The notes under the pieces are model-generated. The model saw nothing but the letters and a program-made list of their open reading frames with translations, was not told where the DNA came from and ran no database searches. DNA of 64,000 nucleotides from Lunularia cruciata (Eukaryota > Streptophyta > Marchantiopsida > Lunulariales > Lunulariaceae), in contig OX419755.1 of the NCBI GenBank assembly GCA_948567375.1, positions 2,671,001 to 2,735,000 on the forward strand, given 5' to 3'. Below, piece by piece: positions 22,930 to 32,585 of the stretch. The first letter of the stretch is position 1; each line of letters begins with the position of its first letter. Both the position numbers and the translations under genes were made by a program.

Positions 22930-24409
22930 TTATCTGCCTTCACCTTTACACCTTCCAATCAACTCATTGACTTGTTAGTTATACTCTTCCAATTCCTTGT
23001 GTATATTGACCATGAAATCCTTCAACTTGGCATTGATATGCTGCTGCAATTGGTAACCAACGTGGTTAGCTATTCATTTGAATAGACTTTTGCCTCCAAA
23101 GCATATATTTTTGCCTTCAACTCCCTTAGCTTTGTGTGATGAGTTTGAGTAATGATCAACATTTTCATTTGTGTTGTCAATCAATTCACAATATCCTCCA
23201 CAACAATGACAACCTCTCATCCACTTCTCATCCAATGTATCTCGGATGGATTGCAACTCCATTTCTACTTCATGCATGACTTGCACTTGGAGGATTAGCT
23301 CCGTTTCCTTGTAATCATTGACAATCATGGCCAATTCTCAATGCGCATTTGAGCCTTTGCACTATTGGTGATATAGAAAAGTTTTTCCTTGGATACAAAT
23401 ACCCTTCAATTCTTATTTAGGGATGTTATCTCTTTGTCTTAAGAACTCAATTTTTTCTCGTGCTTCTTCTTCATCTCCTTGGCATAATGTTTGGACCTCC
23501 CTCCAATGGTTGGCAAATTTTGTGTCCAATTGGAAAATCCACTATCATGATCCTATCATCTATTCCTTGATGGTGGTGATCTATGTCTCCTAGGTGCTCA
23601 ATTTATCTCCTTGTACCATTAAGAATTTTTGAATGCCTGGTCGTGTTGGGCAACACCTATCTTCAATATTGTGACCTTGGCCTTGGTATTGTGCAACTCT
23701 ACCTTATACTTCTCCAACCAATTGTTTCCCATCTTTCTTCCATGCTTTGTAGTTTCAGAAAAGGAGTCATACTCCTCTCTCTCTTGCATTGTAGCTCTAC
23801 CTCCTGGCCTGCAAGTTCTCTTTCCTCCAACTCATGGATCTTGGGTGTAGCATTTGTCAAGATTCACTCTCTTCTTATTGCACCTCCTTTGTCTTGGCTT
23901 TCTAGGACCTGGTCATGTTGCAAACACTTCTCTTCCGGCTATCACAAGCCTCTCTTTGAGTTGTGTGAGCTCTTGTGGACCTCCTTGGTTTAGCCATTGT
24001 TCCTATATTGAAACAGTCCTTGAATCATAGAGAGTTTAGCCTCAAGTCTTTTCATACTAGCATGTGCTTGACCAACTCCTTCTTCACCCCCAACTTTACC
24101 TAAACAATGCTTTGAATTGGTAGAGTAAGTACCTTACCAACCTCCTATAACCACTGGGTCTATCTCCTAGTAGGCAAAAAGCAATTCTTCCATGGCCTTC
24201 AACATAGGTTCCAACACATAAACAACCAACATTGACAATGGAAGATAGTTTAGCTTGGGCTTTGCATGTCTTTTTGAATTTGGTCTTGAACAAGTCACCT
24301 CTTCTTGTGGGACCTATCCTTCTTTCTCTTTTTGGGGATGGTCCTTGTTTATCTCTATAACCACCAAGGTGCTCTCAACTTCACGCACCATTGGGAGCAT
24401 GACGCTACT
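22930..24409 (-). pseudogene. Unidentified coiled-coil coding repeat, part 2 (split by gypsy copy B)
   Basis: Read on the minus strand, scattered frames are rich in Glu, Lys, Gln and Leu (for example ELEERELAGQEVELQCKR near 23800 and a 86-codon frame 23074-23334 with MHEVEMELQSIRDTLDEKW). This suggests a decayed coiled-coil protein of a repeat element. It is separated from its upstream part (30055-31330) by copy B, whose target duplication (CTACT/ATACT) flanks the insertion. I do not recognise the family; a gag-like or transposon-associated protein is possible. Confidence 0.4.
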
Positions 24410-24832
24410 TGTAACAATATGGAGTTTAGTGACGAAGTTAGTCGGACTTACGAAGTAGAGAATAAGACAAAATAACCTAGAATATTCTAGAAGCATCTAA
24501 GAAGCTTCTTGGGAAGCTTCCCAACTAGTTAACTTGCACCCTAAGCAGGTAGCTTCTACAAGAAAACTTCTAGAAGCTTCTAACTAGCTTAGCTTGCACG
24601 CCAAGTAGGCGGCTTCTAGAAGGAAGCTTCTTAAGAAGCTTCCTGGTTAACTTGGCTTGCACTCCAAGAAAGCGGCTCAAGGCAGCTTCTTGAGAAGCTT
24701 CAAGGGTCTTGTATGCTACCTATAAATACCAAAGCCGAAGCTCATGCTAGGCATTCGGAGTTTTACCTCATTCAAGTGTCCCAATGTGAGTTTCCATTCT
24801 CCTATTTCTCTCCTCGATTTTGGTCTTTTACA
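24410..24832 (+). repeat. 5' LTR of gypsy copy B
   Basis: The 423 bp LTR starts TGTAACA and ends TTTTACA. It is nearly identical to the 3' LTR (29632-30054); I count about 12 substitutions and no length difference, so insertion was fairly recent. U3 contains repeated GAAGCTTC palindromes, including a perfect heat-shock element TTCTAGAAGCTTC (24568-24580). A TATAAATA box lies at 24721-24728. The preceding CTACT (24405-24409) pairs with ATACT after the 3' LTR as a target duplication with one mismatch. Confidence 0.96.
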
Positions 24833-24833
24833 T

Positions 24834-24845
24834 TGGTATTAGAGC
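24834..24845 (+). other. Primer binding site of gypsy copy B
   Basis: TGGTATTAGAGC lies one base after the 5' LTR. It matches the common plant retroelement primer site TGGTATCAGAGC (initiator-Met tRNA 3' end) with one C-to-T change. Confidence 0.92.
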
Positions 24846-25103
24846 AGGAATGAGATGGATGGAATTTATGGACCACCAAATCCATTTCCGCCAAACCATT
24901 GGGACTTTCATGTCCAGATATTACCAAAGCATCATTTCACACAATTCATCACCTCACGCTATGGGCAAGATTTTCTACATATGATCACCATGTCAGAGGA
25001 ACCCTTGATACTTCCAATTGTAACTTATGGAGAACGGTGGATGTGTTGTATCTATGTGTTAATCAACTAGATAAATTGAGGGTAGTGGAATAGAGTAGTA
25101 GCG

Positions 25104-26001
25104 ATGGCGGCAATACCGGATGTTATCCTTGCAATGCAATAACAAATCAAGCATCTTACTCAATTGTTGGATAAACGAGACCAACAATGATGAGAACAGA
25201 TAGACAAAGCACCAGTTTGAGATGGAGAAGATCGCATTCGATTTCCAAAACCCAAGGTGTTTGAAGGCAAGAATCTTCCAAGCATAGTGGAGAATTTAGT
25301 GTTTGATTGCGAATGTTACTTTGAAGCCACCAATCTTCAAGACGAGCGGAAACAAATTCTCTTGGCTTCTAGCCATTTGGATGGCGTGACAAAACTTTGG
25401 TGGCGATTCCGAGTAGAAAGAGCTAAACGACAAATTGTTACACCAATTTTGACATGGGCAGAATTCAAGGATGCAATACTTGGTCGATTTTGGACTATAA
25501 ATGCCACCGAGCCGCACTAGATAAATTGGCAGAGTTGAGACAGATTGGCTCAATGAGAAGCTACATCACACAATTTCAGAACATCATCATGCAGATTCCA
25601 GACATCCAAGAAGGTGAAGTTCTGGATCGATTTGTGCGAGGATTGAAGTCATGAACCAAATTGGAGGTGACCACACGAGAGCCACAAAACGTAGAAGAAG
25701 CCATGCAATTGGCTGAGCGTTTTGATTCCTTGGTTGCGACAACTTGGTCTTGACCTCGACCTACACAAAACCTACCAGTACCACAAGTGGAAGAACCGGT
25801 ACCAATGGAGATTGATGCTATCCAGCAAAGACCACTTGGCATAGCAGATAGAGAAAGATTACGACAAAATGGAGGTTGCTTTTATTGTCGCCAAGTTGGA
25901 CATCGCATTGTTGAATGTCCACTTAGGAATGGGCAACCTCGACAAGTTGCCCAGATGGAGTTTGTGGAACAGAATGATCAGGGAAACAAAGAATCCCAGT
26001 A
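25104..26001 (+). pseudogene. Gag of gypsy copy B
   Basis: Gag would form the virus-like particle and package RNA. I take the ATG at 25104 as the start, because its frame continues into the capsid block at 25257-25520 (KLWWRFRVERAK, TWAEFKDAILGRFW). After a frameshift near 25500 the capsid end follows in another frame (SMRSYITQFQ, DRFVRGLKS). The nucleocapsid zinc knuckle CFYCRQVGHRIVEC is complete at about 25879-25920 (Cys-X2-Cys-X4-His-X4-Cys). Internal stops at 25140, 25517 and 25652 (TAA/TAG/TGA in place of Gln or Arg) make it a pseudogene. Upstream open codons at 24855-25070 are probably leader. Confidence 0.85.
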
Positions 26002-26115
26002 GGAGATTTTGAGCCGCCTACTGGGAGCTTGATTAGTTCCAATGGGATTGAAGGCTCGACCTATGCAAGTTTGCTTCACTTGTAAGGTACGATATCTAAT
26101 CGGGGTTGTAGGATT

Positions 26116-26739
26116 TTGGTTGATTCTGGAAGTTCAGAGAATTGCATGTCTATGCAAGTAGCAAAGGAATTGGGTATTCCTATCAAGCCAATGTTTGGAA
26201 GTAGATTAATGATGGCGGATGGTAGAAAGGGTTCTGCATTCCGCACCTCACATCCTGTTACCTTCAAGATTGGGAAGGAGTATTTGGAGTGTATGAGGTT
26301 TGTAATGGCACCTCTACACTATGATATCATTTTGGGTCTACCTTGGCCTGAACGTCATAAGGTTCAATTCGATTGGACCCGACGACAAATTCAAGTACAA
26401 CACCAAGGTAGAAATTTCCGATTAGGTTGTCTGGCACCTTTGAGTAAGACGCCTAAGAATAGTCAGTCCCAAGATGGGAAGTTTGTCGAGAAGGTAGCCA
26501 TAGAGCAAATCTGGAAGGAAGATGAGTCCCAAGATGGGAGGTTTTCAAAGAAGGCAACCATGGAGCAAGCTTGGAAGAGAGATGGGTCCCTGGAAGGGAA
26601 GTTTGTTAATGAAGCGGCCATAGAGCAAGCTTTGGAGGAAGATAAGTCTGTATTCGCGGTATGGATCAAGCCGATTGCACAAGAACAATCTGAGAAGCCA
26701 AGAGCCAAGAGCCTCATCAAGCAATGGTTGATTGGATAG
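26116..26739 (+). pseudogene. Protease and linker of gypsy copy B
   Basis: A 207-codon open frame starts with the retropepsin active site VDSGSSENCM and continues through MADGRKG, LHYDIILGLPW and HKVQFDW, which closes the protease fold. A linker follows with three 20-residue repeats (26467-26646). The frame ends in a stop at 26737 and reverse transcriptase continues in another frame from about 26724, so gag-pol was originally one polyprotein and now is broken. Clustered retropepsin in a Ty3/gypsy element processes the polyprotein. Confidence 0.9.
26467..26646 (+). repeat. Three tandem 60 bp repeats in the protease-RT linker (copy B)
   Basis: The units are 26467-26526, 26527-26586 and 26587-26646. 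Each encodes a segment with the pattern S-x-(D/E)-G-(K/R)-F followed by A-x-(I/M)-E-Q. Charge is mixed, and they are likely a flexible spacer. Confidence 0.88.
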
Positions 26740-27665
26740 TTCAAGAGTTTGCAGATGTGTTTCTGGATGATCTGCCAAAGGGATTACCCTCCAATCGAGG
26801 TATGCCCTTCAAGATCAAGTTATTGCCAAGGAGTACTCCAGTGAGTAGACCAATCTATCAGCTCTCACCAAAGGAGTTGGAGGAGTTGCGAACAACACTT
26901 ACAGAGTTGTTGGAGAAGGATTTCATACGACATAGTACCTCTCCTTGGGGAGCATCGGTACTATTTGTTCCAAAGAAGGATGGAGGACTTTGTTTCTATA
27001 TTGATTACCGTGGACTCAATAAGCCAACCGTGAAGAATGCATATCCCTTGCCTCGGATTGATGACCTGCTTGATCAACTAAGTAGAGCACGCTACTTTTC
27101 CAAGCTGGATCTTTGTAGCGGCTATTGGCAAATTCCTATTGAAGGTAAGGATGTGCAAAAGACTGCTTTTCGCACAAGGTATGGACATTTTGAATGGAGA
27201 GTTCTACCTTTCGGACTCACTAATGCTCCAACAGTCTTCATGGATCAGATGCATCGGATGTTGGTGGGACTATTGGATTGGTCCGTGGTGGTGTTCTTAG
27301 ATGATATCTTAATCTATAGCAGGACAGAGGTAGAACACATGAATCATGTGCGAGAAGTCCTAAGACGACTATGACAATGGAAATTTTACTGCAAGAAGTC
27401 AAAGTGTGCTTTTTGGCAGAAGGAAGTTACCTTCTTGGGTCATAAAATCTCATCAGAGGGGATCAAGATGGAAGAAGAGAAGATCAAGGCCATTACTGAT
27501 TGGCCTACCCCAAAGGATGCTACAGAAGTATGAGCATTCAATGGATTGGCCAATTTTTACCAACGATTCATCCACTATTATGCTCATGTGGCTGCACCAT
27601 TGATTGACCTCTTGGGAAAGAACTCGAGTTTCCAATGGACCACCAAGCATGAAGAAGCATTCTAG
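26724..27665 (+). pseudogene. Reverse transcriptase of gypsy copy B
   Basis: The palm and fingers are open for 216 codons (26724-27374): [65 protein letters not shown], and the catalytic FLDDILIYS block near 27295-27321. The thumb and connection region continue after a TGA at 27372 (FLGHKISSEGIK near 27436, then a TGA at 27531 and a TAG at 27663). The residues needed for polymerisation are intact; the frame is not. It belongs to the chromodomain-type Ty3/gypsy lineage. Confidence 0.93.
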
Positions 27666-28085
27666 AAGTTAAAGCATATGGTGTCTTCAAGACCCATTCT
27701 TCAACCATATGATCCTCAACTACCTTGTGTGGTTGATTTTGATGCTTCTAACTTTGCAATTGGAGCTATGTTACAACAAGAATTTCCAAATGGACTACAT
27801 CCTATTGCCTTTGTGTCTCGCCGACTAAATACAGCTGAAATAAATTACTCTGCTCGAGATCGGGAACAACTTGCAATTGTATATGCCACCAAGGTATGGA
27901 GGCATTATCTCTTGGGGAAACAAGTGATCATGCAAACTGATCACAAGCCATTGTTGCAAACCTTACACTTGGAGCACATGAAGAGTCGGCATCATCGATA
28001 GGAAGAGCAACTCCAATTGTTTGACATCAAACTTGAGTACAAACTAGGTTGGTTCCATGTTATCCCTGATGCTCTATCATGATGA
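27666..28085 (+). pseudogene. RNase H of gypsy copy B
   Basis: The domain degrades RNA in the RNA-DNA hybrid. A 107-codon open frame (27678-28001) holds VDFDASNFAIGAML (first catalytic Asp), the INYSARDREQLAIVYA helix (catalytic Glu), and MQTDHKPLLQTL (Asp). It ends at a TAG (27999-28001) and continues to a degraded IPDALS end near 28070. It follows reverse transcriptase with no spacer, as in all Ty3/gypsy elements. Confidence 0.9.
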
Positions 28086-28091
28086 CCTGAT

Positions 28092-29262
28092 TTGAAGGCT
28101 CTTCCTCTCATCACGGCGGCAATTACAACGGTCTCCATTGACCCTAAGGTCCATAATGAGTTTCAATCAGCTCTACAACAAGATCCCTTCTTCCAAGTGG
28201 TACACGGTCATCTGACAGCATGCGACAAGGAGTATAACACCTTCTCATTCAAGGAAGGCCTTTTATTCCATGCAGACCAGATCTATGTTCCAGCCAAAGG
28301 TGATCTTTGACTTGTGCGCCTTCAAGAAGCCCATGATTTACCAATAGCTGGTCACATGGGAGTGGACAAGACCTTGGGCACCCTCCAACGCCAATGGTGG
28401 TGGCCCAACATGACACGAGATGTTCAAGACTTTGTTCGATCATGTGAGAGTTGTCAACGTAACAAGGCTAGCACCCAAAAGCCGAGTGGACTCCTTCAAC
28501 CACTCGCCATTCCATCCGCTTGCTGGGAGCATGTGAGCTTGGATCTCATCACATCCTTGCCAAAGACAAAACAAGGACACACCGCAATCGTGGTGTTTGT
28601 GGATAAGCTTAGTAAGAAAATCCACTTGGCACCAACCTGTGATACCGTGGATGCTCCAACCTTAGCGCAAATCTACTTCAAAAATGTCTTCAAGCATCAT
28701 GGGATGCCACATGTACTCATCTCCGACCATGATCCTCGATTTACCTGGAAATTTTGGCAAGCACTCTTCTAGATACTCGGCACCAAGCTTGCTTTGTCCA
28801 CGGCCTATCACCCTCAAACTGATGGACAAACCAAATGCACAAATTGTACATTGGAGGATATGTTGTGGGCCTTTGTCAATGTCCACCATACCAACTGGGA
28901 TGAATGTCTTGCAGCTGCAGAATTTGCCTACAACAATTCCAAACAAGCAAGCACCGGATTTTCTCCCTTCTTTCTCAATTTTGGCCAGGATTTGCTTGTT
29001 CCAGATTCTCTTCTTGCTCCTCCTCCCTCTTAGGTTACTCATACTTTCACATTCTTGACCACTATATCCCAATCTCTCCAACAAGCCAAGTCTCACCTCC
29101 TTGTTGCTCAGAATCACCAAAAACAATATGCGAACCACCATCGTTGTGATCTCACCTTTGAAGTTGGTGATAAAGTCATGCTATCCTCTAGTAACCTCCT
29201 TCTCCCACTTGATACCCAAGTTTGTAAACTTGCTCCTAATTGGATAGGACTTTGATATCACC
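28092..29262 (+). pseudogene. Integrase of gypsy copy B
   Basis: The HHCC zinc head is complete: HDLPIAGHMGVDKTLG and then CESCQRNK (about 28330-28470). The core starts with the LDLITSLPKTKQG strand (first Asp, near 28542) and HVLISDHDPRFT (second Asp, near 28715-28745). The third catalytic residue has changed: the conserved TDGQTE reads TDGQTK (28819-28836), a G-to-A change. Nearby Arg codons have become Cys. Stops at 28308 and 28770. The GPY/F-like C-terminal region (FEVGDKVMLSSSN near 29158-29196) is present, followed by a frameshift or small deletion near 29250. The enzyme is inactive. Confidence 0.92.
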
Positions 29263-29628
29263 CACATTGTCTCTCCTGTTGCTTATCGACTTGCCTTGCC
29301 TTATCACATGCATATCCATCCTGTCTTTCATGTTTCCAAGTTGAAACCTTTTGTTCTTAACCCCTCTTCCTTTTCCTCTCGAGTCCAACCTCTTCCTCTG
29401 CCTGTCCCTATCAATGATCATGAGGAGTACGAAGTTGATCGTATCCTTGCACATCGCCATATTCAACGAGGACGTCGCCAACATATGGAGTACAAGGTCC
29501 TTTGGAAAGGGTATCCCCTTCATGATGCCACATGGGAACCTCTTTCCCACCTCCAGAATGCACATACGGCCATCAAGGAATTTGAAGCTTCACTGGCGAC
29601 GAGGACGTCACCAACTAGTGGCGGGGGA
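29263..29628 (+). pseudogene. Integrase tail and chromodomain of gypsy copy B
   Basis: The frame 29296-29628 reads MPYHMHIHPVFHVSKLKP, the end of integrase. A chromodomain follows: DHEEYEVDRILAHR, YKVLWKGYP, ATWEPLSHL (29413-29557). The aromatic cage-type positions (Tyr, Trp, Trp) are kept. Chromodomains of plant chromoviruses are thought to guide integration to particular chromatin. This last frame is still open in the copy and runs into the LTR. Confidence 0.92.
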
Positions 29629-29631
29629 ATA
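29619..29631 (+). other. Polypurine tract of gypsy copy B
   Basis: TGGCGGGGGAATA sits directly before the 3' LTR at 29632, as expected for the plus-strand primer. Confidence 0.85.
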
Positions 29632-30054
29632 TGTAACAATATGGAGTTTAGCGACAAAGTTAGTCGGACATACGAAGTAGAGAATAAGACAAAATAACCT
29701 AGAATATTCTAGAAGCATCTAAGAAGCTTCTTGGGAAGCTTCCCAACTAGTTAACTTGCACCCTAAGCAGGTAGCTTCTACAAGGAAGCTTCTAGAAGCT
29801 TCTAACTAGCTTAGCTTGCACGCCAAGTAGGCGGTTTCTAGAAGGTAGCTTCTTGAGAAGCTTCCTGGTTAACTTGGCTTGCACTCCAAGAAAGCGGCTC
29901 AAGGCAGCTTCTTGAGAAGCTTCAAGAGTCTTGTATGCTACCTATAAATACCAAAGCCGAAGCTCATGCTAGGCATTCGGAGTTTTACCTCATTCAAGTG
30001 TCCCAATGTGAGTTTCCATTCTCCTATTTCTCTCCTTGGTTTCGGTCTTTTACA
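29632..30054 (+). repeat. 3' LTR of gypsy copy B
   Basis: It is 423 bp, TGTAACA to TTTTACA. It contains a perfect four-unit heat-shock element (GAAGCTTCTAGAAGCTTC, 29785-29802) and TATAAATA at 29943-29950. The following ATACT (30055-30059) is the second half of the target duplication. Confidence 0.96.
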
Positions 30055-31330
30055 ATACTCCTCTCTTGTCATCTACTCATTTGGCCACCACTACTTTGGT
30101 AGCCATCATTGTCTTGGTAGCAATAGTCAGTGTTGTGAATAAGTTATCATGGTCCAAGGATCTCTCTTCTTTGAGCGCTCACCCCTTTTTGTGCTTGAGA
30201 GTCTTCCTTTTTATTTGACTTTCCTCCACCCAATTGGGATGATATTGCTCAGGTGTCCTTGAGTAGTTGTTCTTGGGGGGGAGTTGCAATTTATTGTTGG
30301 CCAAGAGGTAGGGCAATTGGAACATGTACTACCTCCACCTCTAGCCTTGGCACTAGAGAGGCACTTTTTTGTAAACATGTTATCAAGGTGTACTCCTCCT
30401 CCTCCATAGAGACATCCATTCCACTAGTGCAATTTCTTTGTGATTCTTTGGCTCCACTCTTGTTGTGGAGTTGCATTGCACTTTCATGCTTGGCTCCGCA
30501 TCAACTCTCTCCTAGTTGGAAGATAATTCTCTCTTGGAGAAAGATGTCACTTGCTTTGCTTTGATTATCTCGCAGGTGGTGATTTATCTACCTCTCACCT
30601 TGCCTTGTTGTTGCACTATGGGTACCTTGTGGATCTTGGTCACCTCCTTCTTCACTTCCTGATCTTCATTATTCATCAAAATTGGAATTACTAGTGTTCA
30701 AAGAGTCCACGACCTAGGGATTAGGCTTGTATCTCTTTGCCATTTGTAAAGGCACGGTGTGCATCTTTCATTGTTGGTGCTTGTCTCTAGCAGTCTTGGA
30801 GATTTTCACTTACTTCTCTGTCTTTTTGTACTTCAATACCCCTCCTTATACTTCTGCACTTCCTCTGTGTATTTAGGTGGTGCTTGGTGATATCCCAACC
30901 AGTAGTATTACGTAGGGATATTTTCTTTTCTTCCTTCCGTAGTAGCTTCATCTTGATATAAAAATGCAAGACAAACAAGAAGAGGAAGAGGAGGAAGGTG
31001 CTTCCTCCATTTGTCTATAAATGTGCGATCAATTCTCTAGTCCAATGGAAAAAACATCTTTGTCCAGTCTATGGGTCTTCCTTCATGTAACAATTGGAAG
31101 AAGGTGTCCTAGCCATTGTTGATACAAGTAGTATGTTTTGACTTGAATACCTTCATGATTGATGTCAAAATGGTGTCTAATGGGATCATTATAATCATTC
31201 ACCTCTCAACTATTGCTCATTTTCTTGAACTTGAACCTCAAACTTCCTTCTCATTTCTTATGTTGGTCTGAGATCACTCCTAGTTAAATATTGCTCCAAG
31301 TGTTGAATTGGTCTCAAGAACCTTCAACCA
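30055..31330 (-). pseudogene. Unidentified coiled-coil coding repeat, part 1
   Basis: This is the upstream part (in minus-strand reading) of the sequence interrupted by copy B. Scattered frames such as 30787-30978 (KMKLLRKEEKKISLRN) are rich in Lys, Glu and Gln. There are no recognisable domains and many stops. Confidence 0.35.
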
Positions 31331-31350
31331 ATGAACATTGGTTGAAGGTT
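31319..31350. repeat. Perfect 15 bp inverted repeat, 2 nt loop
   Basis: AACCTTCAACCAATG and its complement are separated by AA. Confidence 0.9.
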
Positions 31351-31989
31351 TAGGGTTTTATCCATGCAAACACATTGCCTTGCAAGTTGGTGAAGTTTGT
31401 TTTTTTTTTTTTCCTAGATTTCCAATACCATCAAAAGGTAAATGAAATCACAAATCCATAACAAAAACTGCAACCAAATTGAATTGAGGTAATCGGTATA
31501 GCAATAATGTATCCATTTCTCCACTCTTGGAGAACATAACGCAAATCCGATTGCTATGTTTTCCTGGACCTTCTCTAGATTGGTCCCTCGTATCCAAATG
31601 GAGTCTAGAAATACTTGTGGATATTCTCCAATTGAACCGGACATGTTATCAGAAATTATCTTCATACAGGTTGATCTGGGCCGTGGTGTCCTGCTATCCC
31701 GCTTGTAACTAATATCTAATGACCTCAGTCAAGTCATTTAACTGCGCAAGCAACGGCTTGGAAGCTTCACCCGAACCATCGAAGGCTTTCTTTGGCGCTT
31801 ATTTTAGACGCTCTGTCCAGGGTCTACAGAGAGCAATGGGTGGTGCAATCAATAGAAAGTACTTGTTTGTTAACTTTCTTATGTTCCAATAATGTGTAGA
31901 CTTTCTCGATGACTTTTGGGTGATATGTAGACCGTTTGACTTACAGTGCTAGAATGTCCGTAGAATGACCGTTCGACTTTCCCATTCCG
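31351..31989. other. Unannotated stretch with a T-run
   Basis: It holds a poly-T run near 31400 and short open frames only. Some similarity to 17230-17330 is visible (GGTGGTGCAATC versus GCTGGTGCAATC, and two GTAGACC runs), possibly an extended outer part of the ~90 bp module. Confidence 0.35.
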
Positions 31990-32057
31990 GCGTAATTTCA
32001 CGTTTTAACTTTTATCCTTGATGAGATTTTTCCATCCTTCTTGTTATCTCAAGTGTG
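31990..32057 (+). repeat. Diverged copy of the ~90 bp module (plus)
   Basis: CCTTGATGAG, TTTTTCCATCCTTCTTG and TTATC match the inverted copy at 37301-37389 better than the other copies. The two could be the ends of one 5.4 kb unit. Confidence 0.55.
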
Positions 32058-32504
32058 TCGTGTATTGTGACAACAAGAATCCCGTTCCACATTCGACATT
32101 CCAAGGGAACTTCGTCATGATTTGCGTCACCTAATCACATCACCCAAATACGTCACCAATAACGATTCGATGCATGGCTTCCCTGTTGTATTGGCTTTCC
32201 ACCCGATGCTTTATAAGAACAATCATCGACGCAATTGCAATAGCGTATCTGAAGGAAGTGGATGACTAACAAGCGAAGACTAACAGCGAAGAGGACTGCA
32301 GAAACCTGCTAGCGGTGGAAATCGAAGTTCGTTCTCCGTAGATTCTGGCCCGTTTCGCTTTTGTTGCACATGCAGATAAGTACCGCGAGTGAGTTGAGGT
32401 CGAGCATCTGCGACACAAGGGCAACAAAGATGTTACTGTAGCGGTCTCATCTGCAGAGGTTTATTCCAACTCGTAATTTATCGTAAACAAACACAATCAC
32501 AGCC

Positions 32505-32580
32505 ATTCTTCCTTTTCGTCTCTCCCTTGAACGACTCGATTGGGTCTTCCCATTCTTCGTGTTTTCTACGTGGTCGCCCT
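32505..32580 (+). repeat. Copy of the ~90 bp module (plus)
   Basis: CGTCTCTCCCTTGAACG, TTGGGTCTTCCCATTCTTCG and CTACGTGGTCGCCC are seen. The outer edge is missing. Confidence 0.7.
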
Positions 32581-32585
32581 TTTTT

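Noticed and set aside
28662-29141. 159-codon minus-strand frame
   Set aside because: It lies antisense to the integrase of gypsy copy B.
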